From: Dictyobacter arantiisoli
GTDB lineage: Bacteria > Chloroflexota > Ktedonobacteria > Ktedonobacterales > Ktedonobacteraceae
DNA length: 64,000 nt
Assembly (NCBI RefSeq): GCF_008326305.1
Contig: NZ_BIXY01000002.1
Location: 62,001-126,000 of the forward strand
Reading direction: 5' to 3'
Positions 44,912 through 52,687 of this stretch are shown here, piece after piece (the stretch's first letter is position 1; each line of letters begins with the position of its first letter). The notes under the pieces are model-generated. The model ran no database searches. It saw only the letters and a program-made list of their open reading frames with translations, and was not told the origin of the DNA. The translations under genes and the position numbers were made by a program.

Positions 44912-46104
44912 AATCGCCGTCCGCTTTGATAATAATCACAGATATGCTCAATCACCGCACAGAGCAGTGCAATGCGTATCTGTACCTGTTCGATTTCAAT
45001 ATATTCATCGGGATTGTGGGCCAGACCGCCAGCCGCGCCGAGCCCATCCACTGTTGGGATGCCCAGTCCAGAGGTTGTATTCGCGTCCGATGCGCCGCCG
45101 CTGCTGACATCCTCGATCTGTAAATCCAGTGTCAGACCTGCCTCTTTCACCAGTTCTACCAGCCGCTTATTCTGTGGCGTCAGCTCAAAAGGAACATTGC
45201 CAATGCCGCCTGAGAGAACCACGTGTGTTCCATCCAACATCGTCTGCTCCGTCATCTGCTTCAGGGCCGCCTCAATCGCTTCAAGGCCAGCCAGATCGCT
45301 CACACGTACATCGATATCACAATACGCATAATCCGGCACAATATTGGTACGCTGTCCGCCGTGGATGATACCTACATTCAGCGTTGCGCCCGGAATAGTA
45401 CCGTTAATCTGATCCAGGGCCATCACCTGTCTGGATAGTTCCACAATGGCATTGCGCCCATGTTCCGGCTCAACCCCCGCATGCGCGGAACGTCCGAACA
45501 CCTCAACGCGATAATTAGCAATCCCTTTGCGGGCTGAAACAATGCGCTGTACTATGCGTCCAGGTTCCATTACCAGTACCGCATCGGCCTCCTGTGCCAG
45601 GCGTGCGATCAATGGCTTGCTGGCAGGTGAACCAACCTCCTCATCGCTATTGCACACAAATGTCACGCGTTGATAAGCCGCTTGATCCGCTTCGATCAGC
45701 ACGTGTAATGCATATAAGCCCATCAGCACGCCCGACTTCATATCCAAAATGCCGGGGCCCTTCGCTACGCGCACGCCCTCCCGCTCCGTAAGCGCAAAGG
45801 GACGTTTCATAGCCTCATTAGCCGGAAACACCGTATCGATATGCCCGATACACAACAGCCGTGGTCCCTCTGGATTGCTGCCTGTATGTACCGCTACCAG
45901 ATTATGACCATATTTTTCTTGTATGTCGAAGGAAGTCGTAAAACCAAACTCAGTAAAACGCTGTTGTAAATAGAAGCCGACCGCATCCACGCCAGCCTTC
46001 AAGAAGGTCCCTGAATCGATATTGACGATAGCCTGTAAATCGGCATAAAAGCGCTCCATGACAGGCTCAACCTGCTCAACAGAAAAGTGCTCTGGCATAT
46101 GCAT
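44908..46104 (-). CDS. M20 family metallopeptidase (carboxypeptidase G2-like)
   Basis: A 398-residue zinc peptidase of the M20A/ArgE/CPG2 family. Metal ligands lie in CIGHIDTVFP (His), GPGILDMKSG (Asp) and NSDEEVGSP (Glu, with the catalytic Glu). The dimerisation domain with RSAHAGVEPEHGRNAI follows, and a final His in GLAHNPDEYIE. No signal peptide is seen, so it acts in the cytoplasm, probably removing C-terminal glutamate or similar. It is translationally coupled to the aminotransferase. Confidence 0.88.
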   Translation of the reverse strand: MHMPEHFSVEQVEPVMERFYADLQAIVNIDSGTFLKAGVDAVGFYLQQRFTEFGFTTSFDIQEKYGHNLVAVHTGSNPEGPRLLCIGHIDTVFPANEAMKRPFALTEREGVRVAKGPGILDMKSGVLMGLYALHVLIEADQAAYQRVTFVCNSDEEVGSPASKPLIARLAQEADAVLVMEPGRIVQRIVSARKGIANYRVEVFGRSAHAGVEPEHGRNAIVELSRQVMALDQINGTIPGATLNVGIIHGGQRTNIVPDYAYCDIDVRVSDLAGLEAIEAALKQMTEQTMLDGTHVVLSGGIGNVPFELTPQNKRLVELVKEAGLTLDLQIEDVSSGGASDANTTSGLGIPTVDGLGAAGGLAHNPDEYIEIEQVQIRIALLCAVIEHICDYYQSGRRL

Positions 46105-46256
46105 CCTTTACTTATCGCTTCGCGGTACATGTCCAACAGTAGTAGCGTAGCAGCCCCGGGCAAAGCTTGTCAATGGATGCACGCTTTCCCCCCTGGCGTT
46201 CCAAGTCTCTTTTGTGCAGCCTCCAGCGGCAGAGCGAAGCCGCCGTAGCCGCTACA

Positions 46257-46305
46257 AAAAAGAGGAGGTAGCCTGTCAGTCAGACTATCTCCTCTTTTTG
46301 CTTGT
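46257..46305 (-). terminator. Terminator after PrsW-like gene
   Basis: AAAAAGAGGAGGTAG (46257-46271) and CTATCTCCTCTTTTT (46285-46299) form a 15-bp stem with one mismatch. T-rich sequence lies on both sides, so it works in either direction and ends the gene that stops at 46311. The remainder of 46105-46310 shows no gene. Confidence 0.8.
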
Positions 46306-46310
46306 TCTGC

Positions 46311-48179
46311 TTAATGAACGGGTAAGGGATGAGTATTACTCGGTGGATTGGTGGGTTGGCTTGTCGCCGTGTCTGAGACATTCGCCGGTCGGCGTCGCCA
46401 GAAGGTTGGCTTGCGCCCCAATTTGCCAGTGACAAAGAGGAAGAAGCAGACCATCAGGATCGTTTCGACAATATAGATGAACATGATGGATGGCAATTCG
46501 TAATTACCAATCCAGAAGGTTCCATTGGTGAAGTATGGTCCAATCGGAGCGGGCAGGATCTGGAAGATGAAAGATCCATTCCAGATGGCATGTTGTAAGA
46601 CAGCATACAATCCGCAACCGAGGCCAATCCAGATGCGTCTTTTGGGCAGCGCATCTTTATGTGTCAAAAGATACCAGCCCAGTGCTGTCATACCTGCGCC
46701 AAAGCTATGCAGCAAGCCAGCGGAACTACGCTGAATCGCGACATCCACCCAGTTGCTATAGCCCGAACTGATATAGCCAGAGGTCTCGATCAGATCAAAA
46801 CCGATGCCACAGGCCATACCCAGCAAAAACGCCTCGGCGGCGCTATGAATTCGTCCAACCAATGTCACCACAGCCAACGGCTTCACGCCCTCTTCGACTA
46901 GTGGAGCAACCACTGAGACAACCAGAAACAGATAGATGAGCGTTTTGCTATCATTGGGGATGGGCATATTTGGATCGCTCATATTAAAGCTATTAATATG
47001 CATGCTGGATACGAGAATGGCACTCAGGATCAGCTCAAAAATTGAGGCAAAGAGGATCGCTGAGGTTGCGCCACTGATCATGGCGATTGACAGACGGCGC
47101 CATGTCGTTGTCCAATGCTCATCCTGCTTATTATGGACGCGCCATACTCCCAGGCTCAAGATTGCCAATGCCGGCAGCATGCCTGCTAACGCGATCAGGA
47201 AGACCGTTAGCCAGGTTTGCTGAGCAACGTGATCATTGCCGCGCAGCATCAGGCCGATAGCGATCATCACCACATAGAACGCCAGGAAAAGCACAAACCA
47301 GGGGAGACGAAGCTTGCCCAGCGGGATCGACGGCAATTTGAACTCAATCGATTTACGTTGTCTAACTGCCATGATGCTATGATACAGCCCGAAGCTGCCG
47401 CCGACCAGGCCAGCGATTGTCAGAGCTGTCAGCATCGTAATACTGCTAAAAAGTTGCCCTGGCTTTGTCGTTGTCGCCTGCGTATATGGGGCCACGAGCG
47501 CGGTGATTAGTAAGAATAATGCACACAGCAGACCTGTTGCCAGCACAATACTGGAGCAGATAATTGAGATAATCGAAATCGTTAGCTGATAAACATCCCG
47601 TTTCGGCTTGAGTGACTGCCCATAATATCCATAGCCACCGTAGTAGCCATAGGGCGTATAAGGATAATATCCATTGCTATAAGGATAGCCATAACCGCCC
47701 TGGACAGGATATCCATACGGTTGTCCAGAATAGGGCTGCGCATACTGGACTGGATAAGGTTGTCCAGGATGCTGTTGTCCCATCTGCCCGGGATAAGGTT
47801 GTCCAGGATGCTGTTGTCCCATCTGCCCGGGATAGGGCTGTCTCCAGACCTGTCCCGGGGGATAGGTTGGATTATACGGCTGTTGATACTGAGGTGCGAT
47901 CGGTGGATAGACCGGTCGCACCATCGGAGGTTGTCCCGCCACAGGCGGATACGTGCCAGGTGTGCCCTGTGAACCTTGTAAACCTTGTGGAACATAAACG
48001 GGTTGTGCTGGCGTGGAACCTGTCCGATGGACGAGTGGTTGTGAAACATGTTCCCGATACTTTGGTTCCTCATAGCGAGCCGTTTGTCCAGGCTGCCGCC
48101 CATCTGTTGGCTGCTCTTCAGGATGGGTTCTTTTCTGCGTACTGGGATCTATTGGCGGACCCTTATATTCGAAACCCAC
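46311..48179 (-). CDS. PrsW family intramembrane metalloprotease with Pro/Gln/Tyr-rich N-terminus
   Basis: A 622-residue membrane protein. Residues 1 to about 205 are disordered and rich in Pro, Gln, Gly and Tyr, including an exact 13-residue tandem repeat (PYPGQMGQQHPGQ). About nine helices follow. PrsW hallmarks are seen: EEGVKPLAVV (Glu-Glu...Lys), FLLGMACGIGFDLIET and LLHSFGAGMTALGWY with the metal-binding His. PrsW cleaves anti-sigma factors in Bacillus. Here the target is unknown. A short basic tail ends the protein. No good ribosome-binding site is seen before the ATG. Confidence 0.85.
   Translation of the reverse strand: MGFEYKGPPIDPSTQKRTHPEEQPTDGRQPGQTARYEEPKYREHVSQPLVHRTGSTPAQPVYVPQGLQGSQGTPGTYPPVAGQPPMVRPVYPPIAPQYQQPYNPTYPPGQVWRQPYPGQMGQQHPGQPYPGQMGQQHPGQPYPVQYAQPYSGQPYGYPVQGGYGYPYSNGYYPYTPYGYYGGYGYYGQSLKPKRDVYQLTISIISIICSSIVLATGLLCALFLLITALVAPYTQATTTKPGQLFSSITMLTALTIAGLVGGSFGLYHSIMAVRQRKSIEFKLPSIPLGKLRLPWFVLFLAFYVVMIAIGLMLRGNDHVAQQTWLTVFLIALAGMLPALAILSLGVWRVHNKQDEHWTTTWRRLSIAMISGATSAILFASIFELILSAILVSSMHINSFNMSDPNMPIPNDSKTLIYLFLVVSVVAPLVEEGVKPLAVVTLVGRIHSAAEAFLLGMACGIGFDLIETSGYISSGYSNWVDVAIQRSSAGLLHSFGAGMTALGWYLLTHKDALPKRRIWIGLGCGLYAVLQHAIWNGSFIFQILPAPIGPYFTNGTFWIGNYELPSIMFIYIVETILMVCFFLFVTGKLGRKPTFWRRRPANVSDTATSQPTNPPSNTHPLPVH
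47752..47829. repeat. 39-bp exact tandem repeat inside the PrsW-like gene
   Basis: Two 39-bp units (47752-47790, 47791-47829), in frame as 13 codons each, encode the Pro/Gly/Gln repeat in the cytoplasmic N-terminus. Near-identity suggests recent duplication and possible copy-number change. Confidence 0.8.
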
Positions 48180-48365
48180 AATCTTATAACCTTTTCTGCT
48201 TTTATTAATTTAGCAATGAATATATCCGTTAATGAATATACGAGTATGGAAAAGCCAGCGTTTCGTCTCAGTATAACGGTCCAAGTGGGAACCTGTCAAA
48301 AAACAGCCTTTTTTAAGCAGGGATGCAAGGACGCATGAAATTCCATTCTCCCTCAAATCACAAGC

Positions 48366-48578
48366 AGGGAGTGCAGGGGACGGTTGTCCCCTTGCCGCGA
48401 ACGTAAGGCTTTTCAAGCGGGATTGCAAAGGGCGGTGAGCCCTTTGCCGGGGGTTGGGGTGTCCCCAAATACCTCTTTTTCCTCTTTTCTGCGCCGCCGC
48501 ACGCGGCGGCGAGAGGGAGGTGAGAGATCGGGGCACAGCCCCGGGCCCCAGGTTAAGGGTTGCACCCTTAACAATCCC
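48366..48578 (+). repeat. Dispersed multi-hairpin repeat, copy E
   Basis: This is closely similar to copy A. It includes the shared AAGGCTTTTCAAGCGG block, AAAGGGC/GCCCTTT, a 20-bp near-palindrome at 48492-48511, and GTTAAGGGTTGCACCCTTAAC at 48552-48572 (in two arms). It lies between the divergent-side end of dnaE and the start of the PrsW-like gene. The flank 48180-48365 shows no gene. Confidence 0.75.
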
Positions 48579-48631
48579 GCTTACGTTCCCACCTATGGGA
48601 CGGCCGCAGGCGGTGAATGCAACCCGGTTGA

Positions 48632-48674
48632 GCGGGAATGATCAAGCCAGCACAGTGGCTTCGATCATTCCCGC
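48632..48674 (-). terminator. Long hairpin spanning the dnaE stop codon
   Basis: GCGGGAATGATC (48632-48643) and GATCATTCCCGC (48663-48674) are a perfect 12-bp inverted repeat. An inner AAGCCA/TGGCTT stem gives about 18 pairs with a 6-nt loop. The dnaE stop (48642-48644) lies in it. No U tract follows, so it may protect the RNA end rather than terminate. Confidence 0.55.
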
Positions 48675-51600
48675 GCCCAACTCTTCTTCAAGTTTGTGGC
48701 GGAGTTCTTCGCTATAGAAGATCGTATTATCCTGGGGGGTTAAGCGCATTTCCCATTCGCCATTCATTACGACAATCTCAAAGTGATCGCGGCCCGGTTT
48801 CTCGCTCAGGCAGCGCTTAATATTCTGGACGCGCATAATATCGTTAGAGACCGACAGCTCATCGTTTCCGGTGAGTTGGAGCTTTACCCAGACCATATAC
48901 TGCTTACGGTTCATCTCCTCTTCGACCGCCTTGAACGCACTGACACTATTGCAGAGAATACCCGGCTCGTCACGTCTAACCTGAACCTCACCACGCACAA
49001 TCACCACACTCTCCTCTACCCAGAGTTCCGCGCTTTCCTCATAAGCGCGCGGGAAGACGGTGACAGTGATCGTACCAAACATATCCTCTAACTGCACAAT
49101 GCACATCGTGTCACCTTTTTTAGTAGTGATCTTCCGTGCCTCTTTCACCGTGCCACAGATCGACACCTTCTGCTTATCGTGTTCCGTGGAGATATCCGCC
49201 GTGGTATGACTGGCCTTATCTTTGATGAGATCCATGATGTAAGATAGTGGATGCTTGGAGAGATAGATACCAACTAGCTCTTTTTCCCAGGCCAGTAATT
49301 GCTTGCGGGAGATCTCGGCAGCGTTGGTTGTGAGGGAAAAGTTCAGGGCACTATCAATCTCTTCCAGATCACCGAACAGACTCATCATGCCGCGTTCTTT
49401 GGCTGCGCGCTCACTCTTGCCAAAGCTTATCGCTCGTTCCACCGATGCCAGCATTAAATGGCGTTTGTCGGAACCCTCAATCGCATCAAACGCACCGGCT
49501 TTAATCAAGGTTTCAATCGCGCCTTTGCCGACGGCGCGTGGATCAACACGGGTACAGAAATCCGCCAGAGATTTGAAAGGGCCGCCCTCATTGCGTGCCC
49601 GGACAATCTCATTGATTGGTCCATCGCCGATACCCTTGATGACGAGCAAGCCAAAGCGTATGCAGTCGTTTTCAATCGTAAAGCCACGCTCAGAAGCATT
49701 GACATCTGGTCCAAAGACTTCGACATTCATGCGCTTACATTCAGCGACCGCATTGGCAATCTTATTGGCATCCGCGGCCTCGGCGGTCATCGTCGCAGCC
49801 ATAAACTCTGCAGTATAATTGGCCTTGAGATAGGCAGTATAGAAGGCTACCACGGCATAGCTGGCGGCGTGAGCCTTATTGAAACCATAGCCACCGAATG
49901 GCATAATCTGTGTAAAGAGTTCTTTTGCAACCTCCGGCTTCACGTTGTTGGCGATACAGCCCTTGATAAAGTCCTCGCGATAGCCCTCTACTTCATCCAT
50001 ATGCTTTTTACTGAGTGCTTTACGGAACTTATTAACCTTACCCCACGAGAAGCCCGCCAGATTTACCGCGATCAGTAGCACCTGGTCTTGATAAACGATA
50101 ATGCCATAGGACTCAGCCAGCCATTGCTCCAGGCGTGGATCGAGATAGACAATCTTCTTGCGTCCATGTTTAGCATCAACAAAATCTGGAATACTATCCA
50201 TTGGACCCGGTCGGTAGAGCGCCACCATCGCCGTCACATCCTCGATGCAAGTAGGACCCAACTGCTTGATATACTCGCGCATCTTCGCGCCTTCCAACTG
50301 GAAGACGCCGGTCGTCTCACCATCCGCCAGCAGTTCAAACGCCTTCTGGCGCTTAATATTCTGCTCTTCATGGCCCTCAACCGGATCAAGCGGCAGCTTT
50401 TCCAGATTGATATCCTCGCCGCGCGACTCCCTGATAAACTTGAGCGCGTTATCTATAATGGTCAGGTTGGAGAGGCCCAGAATATCATATTTGATCAGTC
50501 CTAACTCTTCCAGATGGGAATGTTCATACTGGGTAGAGTAACGACCCTCACGGATTTGCAGGGGCACAAACTTGTCCAACGCTTCATTCGCAACTAGCAC
50601 ACCGGCGGCATGTACGCCGGTACCCCGCACGGAACCCTCTAGTTCCAGAGCCAGATTCAATAGCTCTTTGACTTCAGGATCATTATCGCGTAGATCGCTC
50701 AATTCTTTGACGCTATCGAGCGAGCCCTGCAAGGTTACCTTTGGACCAGTCGGGAGCATGCGTGCGATACGGTCGCCCAGAGTCTGTTTCTCCAGCACGC
50801 GTGCCACATCGCGTACGGCTCCCTTGGCGGCCATCGTCATAAAGGTAGCCATCTGTGCCACACACTCGTGCCCATATTTATTGCTCAGATAGTTGATTAC
50901 TTCTTCACGGCGGTCATCCGGGAAGTCCATATCGATATCGGGCATATCGTCGCGTTCTGGATTGAGGAAGCGCTCAAAGAGCAATTGATAGCGTAAGGGA
51001 TCGACATTCGTGATACCCAGCGAGTAAGCCACAACACTTCCTGCCGCCGAACCTCTCGCCAGACAGCGAATACCATTCGTGCGCGCCCAGCCTACATAAT
51101 CGGCCACCACGAGGAAGTATGGCACGAAGCCTTTTTGGATAATAATGCTCAGCTCATAATCCAACTGGCGCTTAATTGGGTCGGTCATCTCGCCATAGCG
51201 ATAGCGGATACCGTTCTCACAGAGCGCATATAAATATTCATCCGGCGTGCTGTACTGTAGGGGAACATCGACGGCGGGCAACTTGGCCTTATAGGCCAGA
51301 GGATCAACCTCACAGCGTTCCGCCAGACGTACCGTATTGAGCAGGGCATCTTCTAATTCAGGAAATAACTGGCGCATCTGTTCGGGACTGCGCAAGAAAA
51401 ATTCATCACTCTCAAATTTGAAACGTTTAGGATTACTGAGTGTTCCCTGGGTCTGGACGCAGAGCAAAATCTCATGGGCATGTGCATCGGAATGGGCAAC
51501 ATAATGGAGATCGTTGGTTGCCAGTAGTGGCAATTCCAGCTCTTTAGACATTTTATAAAGATGCTGATTCACGCCCGCCTGCTCGGCATAGCCACTGTGA

Positions 51601-52139
51601 TCCTGGATCTCTAAAAAAAAGTTCTTGGGGCCCAGCGTCTCGCGGAACCAGCGGGCCGTATTATATGCCTCATCGATCTTTCCCTCTAGCAACAACTGCG
51701 GGATTTCACCGCCCAGACAGGAGGAGGTGGCGATAATGCCTTCGCCATATTGCTGTAACAGAGCTTTATCGATACGGGCCCGGTTTGCATGCATGCCCTC
51801 GGTATTCGCCAGCGTCATCAACTTCATCAAATTGCGATAGCCTGTATTATTTTCGGCCAGCAACAACAAATGATAATAGCGCTTATCGCCTTGCTTAAAC
51901 TTAGGCTTATCCTTATGGTCGGCGACGAGATAGCTTTCCACGCCCATAATCGGGTGTACGCCACCTTTACGACACTCTTTATAAAATTCAAGCGCTCCAT
52001 ACATTGCGCCGTGATCAGTAATCGCCAGATGGTTCATTCCTGACTCTTTGGTCTGCTTCACCAGCTTTTTAATGCGACTAAAGCCGTCCAGCAGTGAGTA
52101 TTCTGTATGAACATGTAAATGCGCGAAATCCGCCCCCAT
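48642..52139 (-). CDS. dnaE: DNA polymerase III subunit alpha
   Basis: The replicative polymerase, 1165 residues. The N-terminal PHP domain starts HLHVHTEYSLLDG. The palm holds PDIDMDFPDDRREEVI with the catalytic Asp residues. Fingers with GGYGFNKAHAASYAVVAF, a helix-hairpin-helix region and a C-terminal OB fold (VSICGTVKEARKITTKKGD onward) follow. It is DnaE1-like in length and order. The start is the ATG at 52139, 8 bp after GGAGG; a 17-codon longer frame lacks a ribosome site. TATAAT (complement of 52193-52198) gives a likely -10 box. Confidence 0.95.
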   Translation of the reverse strand: MGADFAHLHVHTEYSLLDGFSRIKKLVKQTKESGMNHLAITDHGAMYGALEFYKECRKGGVHPIMGVESYLVADHKDKPKFKQGDKRYYHLLLLAENNTGYRNLMKLMTLANTEGMHANRARIDKALLQQYGEGIIATSSCLGGEIPQLLLEGKIDEAYNTARWFRETLGPKNFFLEIQDHSGYAEQAGVNQHLYKMSKELELPLLATNDLHYVAHSDAHAHEILLCVQTQGTLSNPKRFKFESDEFFLRSPEQMRQLFPELEDALLNTVRLAERCEVDPLAYKAKLPAVDVPLQYSTPDEYLYALCENGIRYRYGEMTDPIKRQLDYELSIIIQKGFVPYFLVVADYVGWARTNGIRCLARGSAAGSVVAYSLGITNVDPLRYQLLFERFLNPERDDMPDIDMDFPDDRREEVINYLSNKYGHECVAQMATFMTMAAKGAVRDVARVLEKQTLGDRIARMLPTGPKVTLQGSLDSVKELSDLRDNDPEVKELLNLALELEGSVRGTGVHAAGVLVANEALDKFVPLQIREGRYSTQYEHSHLEELGLIKYDILGLSNLTIIDNALKFIRESRGEDINLEKLPLDPVEGHEEQNIKRQKAFELLADGETTGVFQLEGAKMREYIKQLGPTCIEDVTAMVALYRPGPMDSIPDFVDAKHGRKKIVYLDPRLEQWLAESYGIIVYQDQVLLIAVNLAGFSWGKVNKFRKALSKKHMDEVEGYREDFIKGCIANNVKPEVAKELFTQIMPFGGYGFNKAHAASYAVVAFYTAYLKANYTAEFMAATMTAEAADANKIANAVAECKRMNVEVFGPDVNASERGFTIENDCIRFGLLVIKGIGDGPINEIVRARNEGGPFKSLADFCTRVDPRAVGKGAIETLIKAGAFDAIEGSDKRHLMLASVERAISFGKSERAAKERGMMSLFGDLEEIDSALNFSLTTNAAEISRKQLLAWEKELVGIYLSKHPLSYIMDLIKDKASHTTADISTEHDKQKVSICGTVKEARKITTKKGDTMCIVQLEDMFGTITVTVFPRAYEESAELWVEESVVIVRGEVQVRRDEPGILCNSVSAFKAVEEEMNRKQYMVWVKLQLTGNDELSVSNDIMRVQNIKRCLSEKPGRDHFEIVVMNGEWEMRLTPQDNTIFYSEELRHKLEEELGAGMIEATVLA

Positions 52140-52687
52140 TAAAATATCCTCCGTACAAAGACTCAGTAATCGAAAAAAGCACACAAGCAAAAATTATAGG
52201 CATACCAATGGAATTGTACAGTGATAACCAATTGCCCTGCGATGTGATAGATATTTGAAGTTATAGCTCTTCATAGTATGCCTCGATTTGGTCGAGATTT
52301 CAACGTTTGCTCTGGAACACTTGTTTTTGTCCTAGCCCCTTTGGGAGATAGTTGGGAGTCTGATGATACCTACCTCTTCATGTATGAGGTTAAGGTTTTG
52401 AAGCAGCACTAGGAAATGGGTAATAGGATAGAGCGTCACACGAGCATTCTTCAATTCTTTTCTGGTAAGATGGGGTAAGAGTCCAGGTATGGTAAGTAGC
52501 ACCATGTATATCGAGACATGTGTTTATTGGTATATCAGGATGTTTATTATTGTGTAGTGGGAGGGTCATATGTGGTTGTGTGAATGGTATAAATGTGTTC
52601 CTTTTATAAATCATCATGATTTATTCCGCCTGCCTTGCCTCAATTGTGTGCCTGGTAGTAGCCCGATACTGAGTCCTGAGGTTGCTC
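52140..52687. other. Divergent intergenic region dnaE / redox cluster
   Basis: These 548 bp separate the leftward dnaE gene from the rightward redox cluster. Apart from the dnaE -10 box (52193-52198 complement) and GAGG before the FAD gene, I see no clear promoter, RNA or repeat. Short open frames here have no ribosome sites or recognisable products. Confidence 0.35.

Noticed and set aside
52390-52617. 75-codon minus-strand frame between dnaE and the redox cluster
   Set aside because: It has no ribosome-binding site, an unusual residue mix and no family resemblance, and it lies in AT-rich spacer DNA.
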